Shown here one piece after another: positions 53,802-63,887 of a stretch of DNA of 64,000 bases. This DNA comes from CAWVSB01 sp046710535 (lineage in GTDB: Bacteria; Pseudomonadota; Gammaproteobacteria; Pseudomonadales; CAWVSB01): assembly GCA_046710535.1 (NCBI GenBank), contig JBKEHH010000008.1:69582-133581 (forward strand), given 5' to 3'. A program made the position numbers and the translations under genes. The notes under the pieces were generated by a model. That model was not told the origin of the DNA and did no database searches. It saw only the letters and a program-made list of their open reading frames with translations. Position 1 is the stretch's first letter. Each line of letters begins with the position of its first letter.

Positions 53802-56174
53802 ATGAATAAAATAAAGACATTTAAACCTACTACTTCAACAGCGACTAAAACTAAACTCGCAATGGCTATTGCGGCGGCGGTAATGGCAACAGGACTGCCA
53901 ACGACAGTTTTCTCGCAACAACTTGAAGAAGTTCTGGTTACTGCCACCAAACGCTCCGAGTCTGTGCAAGATGTTCCTTTAGCAATTACCGCGTTTTCTG
54001 GGGATTTCACCAAAAGTGTAAACTTAAACGATGTCAAAGACTTAGTGTCGTTTACTCCAGGTATTACGGGGAATAGCCAAGATAGTTTTATCGACGCGAT
54101 TAGTGTTCGTGGTATTCGTACCCAAGACTTCGGCGTTGGCGGCGACCCTTCCGCTGCATTTTTCAAAAATGATTTATATGAAGGGCGTAATGGTAGCGCG
54201 GTAACGAGCCTATATGACATTGAACGCTCTGAAGTTTTACGTGGCCCACAAGGCTTCTTGTTTGGCCGTAACTCTATCGGTGGTGCGATTAGCATTCATA
54301 CCCAAAAAGCAGATATAGAAGGTGGCAATTCTGGCTATGTAGACTTAGATGTTGCAGAAGGAGGTCGTGCCGCCTTTGAAGGCGCTATAAACATTCCAGT
54401 GAATGACAATTTTGCCATGCGCCTTGCTGGCTATCATTCAGAAGAAGACGGTAGCATTGAAAACCAATTTAACGGTGAAGATTTAGCTGGTCATGATAAA
54501 TCAGCTCTACGTTGGTCAACGACCTTTGAATCTGAAAAACTACACATCGACACATTGGTTGAATTTGAAGATCGAGAAGGTACGGGCTCGCTATATCGTG
54601 CAGCAGAATAAGGTGCTGAATGGGAAAATATTGAAGCTAATCTGGGCGATATTGACCTACGCGGCGGTGACTATGGCATCGATTCAGATAACAAATCAGG
54701 TAGTACCGATGAAGGTGAAATACTCACCTTAGGCTTACGAGTAGACTACGATTTTGATAATTTCACACTAACCTCTAACACTGGTTATAAAGATCATGAT
54801 TACTTCTACACAGAAGATTATGACGGTACTCCGTTAGACATTAACAACTACCAGCAAGACCAGACAGGCGACTACTTTCAACAAGAAGTAAGAATAACCT
54901 CTAATAGCGAAGGCCCGCTTTCTTGGTATGCCGGCGCGTCTTACTATAAAGAAGAAATAGATGCCAAATTCACAAGCGCAGGTGCAGAAGACTCGTTCTG
55001 CCAATACTATGGTAATGCCAATTACCCTGGCAATGATTTTACTGGCTGCGCCGATTACTACACTTACAATAGCTCTAGCTTTAATCCATCAGCCGATGGC
55101 AGGTTAGTCGAAACAGGCCGTATAAAAGGTGAGTATTCTGGCTGGGCTGTATACGTAGATTTAAACTATGCAATCACTGAAGAATTAGACTTTGGATTCG
55201 GGGTAAGGCATACCGATGACACTAAAGATTTTGCCATTAGTGTACCCACCCCCGCCAGTGAACTTGGCGCACTTTTCTTCTATGGTTATAGTACAGATGG
55301 ATTCATAGAGTCAGAAGAGGATTGGAGCGACACCCAAATTCGAGCAATTGCACGTTATCGCCCTAACGATACCGCCTTGTTTTATGCCAGCTTCACTGAA
55401 GGCTATAAATCTGGAGGCTTTGGTAGCTTTGCGCTAAATAATGCAAGCGGGAAAGCAATAGGCTTTGGGGAAACTGACGATGAAGAAGATGTAACTCAAG
55501 CAGCAGGTTTCCAGGCTAATATTTTCAATCCTGAAACAGTAGACTCTTATGAGATTGGCTATAAAGATACGTTATTTGATGATACTGCTGACATCAGCTT
55601 AACGGCCTTCTTATATGACTATAAAGATTTGCAAGTAGTAGTAGGCGATGGCGGTGCCGCCACTATTAAAAATGTTGGCCAAGCAGATGGCTATGGTTTA
55701 GAAGGCACTATTACAACTAAACTTAGCGAAAATTTTAGTTTGTACATTGCGCTTTCATACCTAAATACCGAAGCCAACGATTTACAAGATATTTGTGCTC
55801 TAGGAGATAATAATGGCTGTGAAGGTAGCTCATTATATTGGGCTCCAGAATGGTCAGGGGCAATAGTTCTAAATGGCAATCACCCAATTGATGGTGGTGA
55901 AGTTCGCAGCAGTCTAGAACTGTTTGGCGAATCAGAACGTGGTGGAGGTTTCGAAGATTTAAATGAAACCAAGATTGATTCATCCTATGAAGCGGCGTTT
56001 CGCGTTGGTTATCACTCAGATGATGCCTGGAGTCTAGGCTTATACGTAGAAAACTTAACTGATGAAGACGGATGGGATGGACAAAACAACGGCTCTGGCA
56101 TACTACCATCAGCCTTCTTCGGCCCTAAACGCCCTCGTACTGTTGGCGTTAACTTTAGCTACGAGTGGGAATAA
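53802..56174 (+). pseudogene. TonB-dependent outer-membrane receptor with an in-frame stop
   Basis: The frame is open from 53802 to 56174 (790 codons plus stop) except for TAA at 54609-54611, inside LYRAAE-stop-GAEWENI. The start has a signal peptide, then the TonB box and plug begin at QLEEVLVTATKRSESVQDVPLAI. The plug has ISVRGIRTQDFGVGGDP and EVLRGPQGFLFGRNSIGGAI, and the barrel ends in the aromatic terminus of TonB receptors (VNFSYEWE). A single C-to-T change of CAA would create the TAA, so the event is probably recent. The family imports siderophores, vitamins or glycans; the ligand is unknown. Readthrough or assembly error cannot be excluded. Confidence 0.85.
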
Positions 56175-56207
56175 CCGCTCAATAACCACGTTTAGTTAAG
56201 CTATAAC

Positions 56208-56240
56208 AAAAAGCGCTATAGACTCTATAGCGCTTTTTTT
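56208..56240. terminator. Intrinsic terminator between the receptor and the oxygenase genes
   Basis: AAAAAGCGCTATAG (56208-56221) and CTATAGCGCTTTTT (56225-56238) form a perfect 14-base stem with a 3-base loop, followed by TT. It is bidirectional and serves both convergent genes. Confidence 0.92.
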
Positions 56241-56255
56241 ATGCCTGTAGAAAAG

Positions 56256-56789
56256 CTAGGCAGGAAATTGATAATTTTGTGGCACAACAAAACCAAATTG
56301 ATATACGATCCGTGGCGACGAGGTATTAATAATATCAGTGCTATGCACTGCCTCACTGGGAAAGAAACCCCACAATGAATTTTCAGCAACATCTATCGCT
56401 TGCCCCGCAATAACCGGGTTACCACTAACGTCATCTTTACACACCATAATATTGCAGCGCAGGTGCTTGGCTTTTATTGCTTGGTGATAGGGGTATTTAT
56501 CAATATGCGGATGTATTTGCGCGCCGGACTGTAATAGCGAAATAATCCAGCCCAATTCCAGATCAATAGGATAGCCGCTGAGATCAAACTGCTTAACAAT
56601 GCGGTCGCCGAGCATTTTTATAAAATCGGTGCAGTAGGGAGTGTTCCATATTTTAGCCCGGTAGCGCCCTGGACCACGAGGATTAGTGACTAGAATCCCT
56701 TGATCGAAATAATCTAAGGCAATGCGTTTTAATTCTGCCTGCTCGCTAGCGGTGATGAAATTACTGACAACGACTAAATCGCTAGCCAT
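56256..56789 (-). CDS. Putative 2-oxoglutarate/Fe(II) oxygenase-like protein
   Basis: This 177-residue protein probably has the jelly-roll oxygenase fold. The HPHIDKYPYHQA segment supplies the first metal-binding His and Asp. SEAVHSTDIINTSSPRIVYQFGFVVP supplies the distal His and the Arg that would hold 2-oxoglutarate. The substrate is unknown and the assignment rests on these motifs, not on a clear family match. Its start overlaps the end of agmatinase by one base, so it belongs to the polyamine operon and may act on a polyamine or amino-acid derivative. Confidence 0.65.
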   Translation of the reverse strand: MASDLVVVSNFITASEQAELKRIALDYFDQGILVTNPRGPGRYRAKIWNTPYCTDFIKMLGDRIVKQFDLSGYPIDLELGWIISLLQSGAQIHPHIDKYPYHQAIKAKHLRCNIMVCKDDVSGNPVIAGQAIDVAENSLWGFFPSEAVHSTDIINTSSPRIVYQFGFVVPQNYQFPA

Positions 56790-57721
56790 TATAACTTTTT
56801 GCTAGCGTGCATATACATAAATTGCAGCGCAATAGATGCGCCAGCTAAAGAAGTTATTTCGGCGTTATCAAATGGCGGCGACACTTCCACTACGTCAAAG
56901 CCAACTATATTTAAGCCACTAATACCTTTAAGTATTTGCATCACTTTATTCGTTGTTAGGCCGCCGACTACCGGGGTGCCTGTGCCAGGGGCATAAGCTG
57001 GGTCTAGCGCGTCAATATCAAAAGTTAGATAGGCAGGATTATCACCTACTCGGGCTCTGATCGCGGCGACAGTGTCTGCCGCAGATTGATCATTAACCAT
57101 ATTGGCATCGATTACTTCAAAGCCATGCCCGTCAGGATTATATTCAGTGCGAATACCTACCTGCACCGACCGCTCTGGGTCGATCAAACCCTCTCGCGGC
57201 GCATGAAAAAACATCGAGCCGTGGGAGTAGCGCTCTGCTTCGGAATAGGTATCGGTGTGGGCATCAAAATGGATAAGCGACATTTTGCCATGAGTTTTCG
57301 CGTGGGCGCGTAGCAACGGTAAAGTCACAAAATGGTCGCCGCCAAAGCTAATTAACGTTTTACCTGAGTCAATAATTTTACTGGCAGTGGCTTCAACTTG
57401 TTCCAGCATATTCTCGCTGTCACCAAAGTAAAATTGTACATCGCCATAGTCGATAGCATTAAGACGATCAAATACTGAAAAATCCCACGGCCAACGCTTG
57501 CCTTCCCATTTAAGATTGGCACTGGCACGGCGAATACCCATCGGCCCGCTGCGTGTACCAGCGCGGCCGCTAGTCGCTAAGTCATAAGGAATACCCATAA
57601 CCACTATATCTGTTTTACTATTGTCTAAATCACGGCTTAGCGGCACGCCCATATAGCTAAACACATTAGCAAACATAGAGTAATCATCAAGCGGTACTTG
57701 TTTGTCGTTATTATCAGCCAC
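56789..57721 (-). CDS. speB: Agmatinase
   Basis: This Mn-dependent ureohydrolase converts agmatine to putrescine and urea. The 310-residue protein has the metal-binding motifs SFGGDHFVTLPLLRA, LIHFDAHTDTYSE, with HGSMFFHAP, and YLTFDIDALDPAYAPGTGTPV. FDVVEVSPPFDN is also typical. Other ureohydrolases (guanidinobutyrase, proclavaminate amidinohydrolase) are close relatives and cannot be excluded by eye. It is 13 bases after the glutamine-synthetase-like gene on the same strand. With that gene it forms a putrescine formation and utilisation unit. Confidence 0.88.
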   Translation of the reverse strand: MADNNDKQVPLDDYSMFANVFSYMGVPLSRDLDNSKTDIVVMGIPYDLATSGRAGTRSGPMGIRRASANLKWEGKRWPWDFSVFDRLNAIDYGDVQFYFGDSENMLEQVEATASKIIDSGKTLISFGGDHFVTLPLLRAHAKTHGKMSLIHFDAHTDTYSEAERYSHGSMFFHAPREGLIDPERSVQVGIRTEYNPDGHGFEVIDANMVNDQSAADTVAAIRARVGDNPAYLTFDIDALDPAYAPGTGTPVVGGLTTNKVMQILKGISGLNIVGFDVVEVSPPFDNAEITSLAGASIALQFMYMHASKKL

Positions 57722-57734
57722 AATGCTTTCCTTA

Positions 57735-59081
57735 CTAAAATCCAGTGTTGTATTCTAAAGGGGTAATTTGCTTGTCGTATTCATCAAGCTCTTGTTGCTT
57801 AACTATTGTATATACCCGCTGAAATTCTTCACCCATATATCCTTTAATAAATGTAGATTGTGAAAAACAATCTAAGGCATCAGGCCAATAACGCGGCAAG
57901 CTAGGCTCACATTCATCATAGGCACTGCCAGTAATTGCTGCTGGGGCTGCAAGCTTGTTTTCTATACCGTAAAGCATACCGGCCAAAATAGCTGCCATCA
58001 CTAAATAAGGATTAGCGTCAGCTCCTGCAACTCTGTGCTCAATACGCATTGATGCATGTTTATCGGCTGGCACCCGCACCGCTACCGTGCGATTTTCATA
58101 ACCCCAACTTGGCGCTAAAGGCGCATGTGAGCCACGCTGAAAGCGTCGATAGGAATTTAACGTTGGAGCAAATAACAACATACAATCCTGCATTGTTGCT
58201 AAGCACCCTGCTATGGCATGCTGCAGCAATTCATTACCTTCATCAGTGCCATTATTAAATGCATTGTCACCGTCACTATTCAACAAACTACAATGCATAT
58301 GCATACCATTACCGGCTAAGTCAGAAAACGGTTTAGCCATAAACGATGCCTGCATTTTTTGTGTTTTGGCAACACTGCGAATAGCACGTTGCAATAATAC
58401 CGCTTGGTCAGCAGCCAGTAAGGCATCTGGCTGATGGTAAAGATTAATTTCATACTGCGACGGCGCCGCTTCTTTTATTAAGGTATCAACTGGTAAGTTT
58501 TGCGCAGTGGCTGCATCTCTAATGCTATGCATCAGCTCAGCCATGTCTTGCATCATTTCAATGCCATAGGTTTGACCGCCATCCACACCATTAGACTGCT
58601 GAGTATGTATAGGCTTGCCATCAGCACCGCGCTCGGCCTCAAATAAATAAAATTCCATTTCACTGGCTAGCATTGGCGTTAAACCCAATTGGCTAAAACG
58701 CTCAACTAGTGAAGACAATAATGTTCTAGGGTCATAACCGCAGGACTCACCGCTTAACTCTTTAAGCGAAACCAATACCTGTCCGGTAGGTCGATCTAGC
58801 CAAGGCACTGGCGCCAAGGTGCGCATATCACCAACACAAATACCATCACCATCACCGGTATCAAATACTAAAGCACTAGGGTCTCTGCCCCACACATCAA
58901 AAGCTAATGTGCTTAGTGGCAGCTTGATCCCATTTTTTAACAACTTGCCAATTTTATCTCGCGTTACCCACTTACCGCGCAAGCCACCATTAAGGTCTGG
59001 CAGTATCACCTCAAACAAATCAATGTCAGGATTGGCGCTAAGAAAACTATCTAACTGTTCTTTATTCGTTGGCATACTCAA
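57735..59081 (-). CDS. puuA: Glutamine synthetase-like gamma-glutamylpolyamine synthetase
   Basis: This is a glutamine-synthetase family ligase of 448 residues, most like PuuA, which joins glutamate to putrescine as the first step of the Puu pathway. Motifs are DLNGGLRGKWVTRD and SEMEFYLFEAERG near the metal-binding Glu residues, AAPSQYEINLYHQPDAL, ASFMAKPFSDLAGNGMHMHCSL and SYRRFQRGSHAPLAPSWGYENR. VRVPADKHASMRIEHRVAGADANPYL follows. The adjacent agmatinase and the transporter across the divergent promoter support a polyamine rather than ammonia-assimilation role. Confidence 0.83.
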   Translation of the reverse strand: MSMPTNKEQLDSFLSANPDIDLFEVILPDLNGGLRGKWVTRDKIGKLLKNGIKLPLSTLAFDVWGRDPSALVFDTGDGDGICVGDMRTLAPVPWLDRPTGQVLVSLKELSGESCGYDPRTLLSSLVERFSQLGLTPMLASEMEFYLFEAERGADGKPIHTQQSNGVDGGQTYGIEMMQDMAELMHSIRDAATAQNLPVDTLIKEAAPSQYEINLYHQPDALLAADQAVLLQRAIRSVAKTQKMQASFMAKPFSDLAGNGMHMHCSLLNSDGDNAFNNGTDEGNELLQHAIAGCLATMQDCMLLFAPTLNSYRRFQRGSHAPLAPSWGYENRTVAVRVPADKHASMRIEHRVAGADANPYLVMAAILAGMLYGIENKLAAPAAITGSAYDECEPSLPRYWPDALDCFSQSTFIKGYMGEEFQRVYTIVKQQELDEYDKQITPLEYNTGF

Positions 59082-59305
59082 TCTTTTCCTTATTATTCAT
59101 AGAGTTAGCATAGAGCAGTTAGTGCATTAAAATAATACCCCAATAGTGGTGCATCAGCGTTATGACTACATATTACGACCAAATCGCTTTAACCAACACC
59201 ATAGGGTTAATTCATTTATAAAAAAACAATGCGAAACTCATTAGCCATTAGCTATACAATAAATATTTATAGCGCTTTATTCAGTGACAAAAAAATAGGA
59301 TAAGC

Positions 59306-60667
59306 ATGAGCGAAAATATTAAGCATATTAAATCTCTCGGCCAACGCGACATGGTGTTATTCACTGTCTCGGCAATTTTATTGTTGGACACACTGGCAGC
59401 ATCAGCATCAATTGGTGCTTCTAGTATTTTTTGGTGGGTATTTTTAGGGTTTATATTCTTCATCCCATTTGCACTAATTTGTGCCGAGATGGGCTGCGCT
59501 TATCCTGAGCAAGGCGGTATTTATGCCTGGGTTAAAAAAGCTTTTGGCGAGCGCTGGGCGACACGGGCAACATGGGCTTACTGGGTTAATACCGCCGTAT
59601 GGATACCTGCTATCTTTATTTTATTTGCTGGTATTTATGCTCAGATATTCTCACCCGACATGTCACTCTATGGCCAAATAACGATCGGTATCGTTCTCAC
59701 ATGGGTCGCGGTAGCCGCTAACATTGTTACCTTAGACATTGGCAAATGGATTCCAAATGTTGGCGCCATATTAAAAGTTATTATTTTTATCGTCATCATT
59801 GTGGGCGGTTTTCAATACACGCAAATAAACGGTATGGCTAACCCGCTTACTTTTGAAACATTAACGCCCAACTTTAGCAGTAGCTTGCAATACATACCCG
59901 CCATTATTTACGGCATGCTAGGTTTTGAGCTAGTAAGCTCTGGCGCCGCGGAAATGAAAGACCCCGCACGTGATGTGCCCCGATCTATTTTTATTTCCGG
60001 CTTTATTATCATCACCTTATATATTTTAGGCACAGTGGCAATGCTGGCGGCCATCCCTGCCGGCGACATCAACCTGGTTGAAGGCCTAATGGATACTTTG
60101 TATTTATTTTTAGGGGATTCTGGGCTTGGCCAAACCGCTGCATTAATACTAGGTGTTGCGGCCTTATTCACATTCTTTTCCAACGGCGTTACTTGGGCCT
60201 TGGGTTGTAATCGGGCAGCGGCAGAAGCGGCCATCGAGGGGGAGCTACCCGCAATATTTTCTCTAGAACATAAAACTCGCGGCACTCCAGTAGGCGCCGC
60301 TATAGCAATGGGTGTAATAAGCACCGCAGTATTAATTATGTATGGCTTTATGGCAGGGTCAAGTGAAGAATTATTCTGGGATCTATTTTCATTCAGTGCA
60401 GTTATGTTTTTACTACCTTATCAAGGCATGTTGTTGGCCTTTGTAAGAATGCGTATTGTCGATGCCGATCATCACCGTCCTTATAAAATCGGTGGTGGCT
60501 TAGCGGTGGCAAAACTATTCGCCTATACCTGCATGCTAGTGCTTGGTCTCACTAAGGTATTGTTTCTTTACACACCCGGCGAAGGAATACAATGGCCAGT
60601 ACTAATTGGCGTATTATTTACCTTAGCTGTGGGCGAAATACTAATAAGAAAATCTGACCGAACTTAG
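59306..60667 (+). CDS. APC-family amino acid/polyamine transporter
   Basis: This inner-membrane permease of 453 residues has about 12 TM segments. The N-terminal LGQRDMVLFTVSAILLLDTLAASASIGA and MGCAYPEQGGIYAWVKKAFG are typical of the glutamate/GABA antiporter-like branch of the APC superfamily. IIYGMLGFELVSSGAAEMKDPARDVPRS is the conserved mid-protein stretch. Placed divergently from the agmatinase/PuuA unit across 224 bases, it may import a polyamine or its precursor. Substrate is inferred from context only. Confidence 0.85.
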   Translation: MSENIKHIKSLGQRDMVLFTVSAILLLDTLAASASIGASSIFWWVFLGFIFFIPFALICAEMGCAYPEQGGIYAWVKKAFGERWATRATWAYWVNTAVWIPAIFILFAGIYAQIFSPDMSLYGQITIGIVLTWVAVAANIVTLDIGKWIPNVGAILKVIIFIVIIVGGFQYTQINGMANPLTFETLTPNFSSSLQYIPAIIYGMLGFELVSSGAAEMKDPARDVPRSIFISGFIIITLYILGTVAMLAAIPAGDINLVEGLMDTLYLFLGDSGLGQTAALILGVAALFTFFSNGVTWALGCNRAAAEAAIEGELPAIFSLEHKTRGTPVGAAIAMGVISTAVLIMYGFMAGSSEELFWDLFSFSAVMFLLPYQGMLLAFVRMRIVDADHHRPYKIGGGLAVAKLFAYTCMLVLGLTKVLFLYTPGEGIQWPVLIGVLFTLAVGEILIRKSDRT

Positions 60668-60733
60668 CGCAGCAATAGCCATTATGAAAATTGCAGCCTC
60701 AACGACAGCGTTATTGGCGAAGCCACGTAGCAA

Positions 60734-62090
60734 TTACCGAAGCTTTTTTATTCGCTTGCCCTCACCAATACCTGAATAATAAGCACCTTGGATAGTAGCA
60801 GGAAAATCACTACTAGTCGCTTCGCCCGCAAAGAAAACCCGATTTATAATTGGCTTGGCTAGATTCTTGCGATGCTTGGCTGATGAGCCTACTTTCATAA
60901 AAGAATATGACCCATAAGAAAATGGGTCTGACTGCCAGCGGCTAATTTTGATGGCCTCTGGATTTGGAATATCATCGCCATAGAGGGTGCGCAGTAAATT
61001 CATGGCTTCATCGACAATTTCTTGATCGCTTTTCGATTCAATAGCAGCCCCATATTCTGCCGCGTTAAAACTGAGTAATACTGGCTGATTAGTATATTTA
61101 AAAGCATTTAACCACTCAGAAAAATGACCTTTATCCTGACCGATATATCGAATCATATCTCGATCCTTATCTTGCCCCCCAGAACATCATAGGGAATTTC
61201 AGCCAGATCTTATTCAGCACCCCCATGCCGAGCTTATCAATCGCTGTTTGCTTTTGCTCTGATATTGCCGGCTCAAAAATAATGGTTTTTGCTCTTAACA
61301 CGCCAAGAGCAACGGTAACAATAACTCTGTCGGCAAAATATTCACCGCTATTGGTCACAACTCTGACACCGTTTTTATCATAATCTATGGTTGAGACAAT
61401 ATTCTCAGTATGAATGCTAAGCCCCTCTGCCAAGTGGTTGGTAATAGCATCATAGCCTTGCGGGAGAATCACATCAGCACTCTTTAAATCTTCACCTTCA
61501 TACATGGCGCGCACTGAAAGTTCCTTAGCGTCAGCAGCAAACTCATGCTCGACATCAGTGTTGGTGAGAAAGTCCAGTTGCTGGCGAGTCAGAAAATCAA
61601 AGTCGCCCTTATCCCAAGCATCGTCGAATAAAGTTTGCACTGACGCTTTAGGGTTACGTTTTAAATAGCTATAAAAATAGTCTTCAAAAACTTCGTTAAA
61701 GCGTGCGTAGGTAGCTTCAGGTATGCTCTGTGGCGCGCCACTGGCATCATAAACCTCTGCATTATCATAATCGAAGTTATTCGACAGCGGTGCCTTGGCA
61801 TCAGCTGCCAGCTGAGTAATAAGGTTTTTCTTGATGCCATGAATCCAACTGGCGCCCATATCCAAAGGTAGCCCTAAGCTGTGATCAGTCCACACGCGCC
61901 CGCCAATACGATCACGGGCTTCAAGTACCACCATGTCATAGCCAGCCTCAACCAATGAGGCTGCGGCAGCCAAACCAGCTAAGCCAGCACCTATCACTAT
62001 GATCTTTTCACTATTTGCAGCCATCACCGTGTTTCCCAACATCAAACCAAAGAAAAGTGTACCAATAAAAAGTAGCTTGTTTTTTGCCAT
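60734..62090 (-). pseudogene. Flavin amine oxidase, frameshifted in a homopolymer
   Basis: The parent is an exported FAD amine oxidase of the polyamine/monoamine oxidase family, about 450 residues. A signal peptide (MAKNKLLFIGTLFFGLMLG...MA) from the ATG at 62090 precedes KIIVIGAGLAGLAAAASLV and VLEARDRIGGRVWTDH, and the last part has NRVFFAGEATSSDFPATIQGAYYSG. Reading breaks at a run of six C (61175-61180; six G on the coding strand): after PMMFWG the frame enters ARstop, while the downstream frame continues QDKDRDMIRYIGQDKG. One G too many explains it. A phase-variable switch, a recent mutation or a sequencing error are all possible. It would deaminate a polyamine of the same block. Confidence 0.85.
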
Positions 62091-62345
62091 TGTGACAACT
62101 AGTTGAATTGGCCTGTTTCCCATTACTGTAAACTTTAAAACTATATGCGCGCAGGCAACAGTCACAGACAAAACTAATTCAGCTGCCAATATTCTATAAA
62201 GATATCGACCAACGTGTCAGTAATGCCTAGTGACCTACCACTTTTGGGTTAGAGATTCGTTTATAGCTGGGCTGTTAAATTGTAATAGTTGTTTTTTCGA
62301 TAAATCGAAAACTGCTAATAGATCATATTGGAGAGTAAATTAGTC

Positions 62346-63887
62346 ATGGCATTTATCACCAAATTTTGCATCACAGCCCTATCAATCTTTATCTCTTGTT
62401 CGACTCTGGCCAGCGACCCGTTTACCAGCGTGGACATCCTGTTAACCAATGGTAAGATTTATACGGTCGATGGCAAACTTTCTTGGGCAGAAGCCGTGGC
62501 CATAACCGATGGTCGAATCGTCTATGTCGGCAGTAATAGCGGAGCACAGCCTTATCGAAAAAATGCTGCAAAGCATATCGATCTCAAGGGTCGTATGGTC
62601 TTGCCCTCATTCCAAGACGTTCACATTCACCCTGTCAGCGGTGGCGTGAATTACACCACTTGCCCGCTGTTTGACACCACTTCTATTGAGGACGTTCAGG
62701 AGGCTGTTGCCGCCTGTGCCAAGGCACAACCTGGAGACAAAGTTATTAGGGGTTCAGGCTGGGACTGGAGTATATTCGGTGAAGGTGAAAGTCCAGAAAA
62801 AAAGCATCTTGATGCCATCGAGTCCTCCAGACCAGTAATTATCGGCGATAGTGACGGGCACACATTATGGTTAAACTCAGCCGCATTAGCACTGGCTGGT
62901 ATCGACAACACAAGCAAAAATCCCCAAGGCGGCGAGATCGGTAGGGTTGCTGGATCTATGGAGCCAGACGGCACCCTGTTGGAAGGACCCGCTTGGGAGC
63001 TTATCAATAACAAGCTACCGCCAATCAATGACGAGGAACGGTTAACTGGTCTGCGCTACGCACAAACATATCTTAATAGTCACGGCATCACCGCTGTCCA
63101 AGACGCCTACGTTCGTCTAAGCGGCACTGAACCCGATAAGTCGCTGCCAGTATATAAGGCCCTGCAGGAATCCGGGGAGTTGAACCTGCGAGTATCAGCA
63201 GCGCTCTACTGGGATCCAGCCGCTGGCATGGAGCAGATAAAATCGATGCAGGAGGCGCGCCTAGAATATAGCAGCGGCCGGATACAGGCTAATACAGTGA
63301 AAATTTGGGCTGACGGCATTCTTGAATCCTACACCGCAAAAATGCTCCAACCCTATAGCGATAGGCCCGAAGATACCGGACTATTGATGGTGCCAAGGAC
63401 AGAGATTATGGCGGCAGTGCCAATGCTCGATAAAGCGGGTTTTCAGATACATATCCATGCTATCGGTGATGCAACCGTGCGCTATGCGCTAGATGCCTTC
63501 GAGGCGGCTCTAAAATCCAATGGCCGACGAGATAGCAGACATCTGACAGCTCATACACAGGTGGTTAACCCCGTTGACGTAGACAGGTTTGCACAGTTAG
63601 ATGTGATCGCAGGCTTTAGTCCTTACTGGACGTATGCGGACGCCTATATTGCCGATATCAATCCTTCCCAATTAGGTGAGAAGCGCATGCAGCAGATGTA
63701 TCCTATTCGCAGTATTCTCGATAGCGGCGGACGCATTGCCTTTGGCAGCGACTGGTCGGTAACCACTGCCGATCCGCTACTAGGAATAGAAGCAGCAGTG
63801 ACTCATATAGAGCCAGACGGCGAGCCTACCCCAGTATTTATTCCATCAGAGAGAATAACTCTTGAGCAGGCTATTGTAGTGGCCTAA
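62346..63887 (+). pseudogene. Amidohydrolase (YtcJ-like), 3' end cut by an IS element
   Basis: This exported metal-dependent amidohydrolase has a signal peptide (FCITALSIFISCSTLA) and then ILLTNGKIYTVDGK. The first metal motif is FQDVHIHPVSGG, with the later motifs GDSDGHTLWLNSAAL, IHIHAIGDATVRYALDAFE and AFGSDWSVTTADPL. The family normally continues with an AYTINGAYA-type segment and a closing beta domain after LEQAI. Here the frame stops at TAA 63885-63887, exactly where the IS sequence begins, so about 40-60 residues are missing. The ATG at 62346 is preferred to the TTG at 62328. Base usage looks more GC-rich than its neighbours, hinting at transfer. Confidence 0.8.

Noticed and set aside
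33971..54611. Genetic-code change (TAG or TAA read as amino acid) to explain stops in the propeller and receptor genes
   Set aside because: TAG and TAA both end many intact genes in the window, the two stops are different codons, and other damaged genes have frameshifts, so mutation is simpler.
55735..56109. Minus-strand open frame of 124 codons inside the receptor gene
   Set aside because: It is rich in His, Leu and Ser as expected for an antisense shadow of a beta-barrel gene and has no ribosome site.
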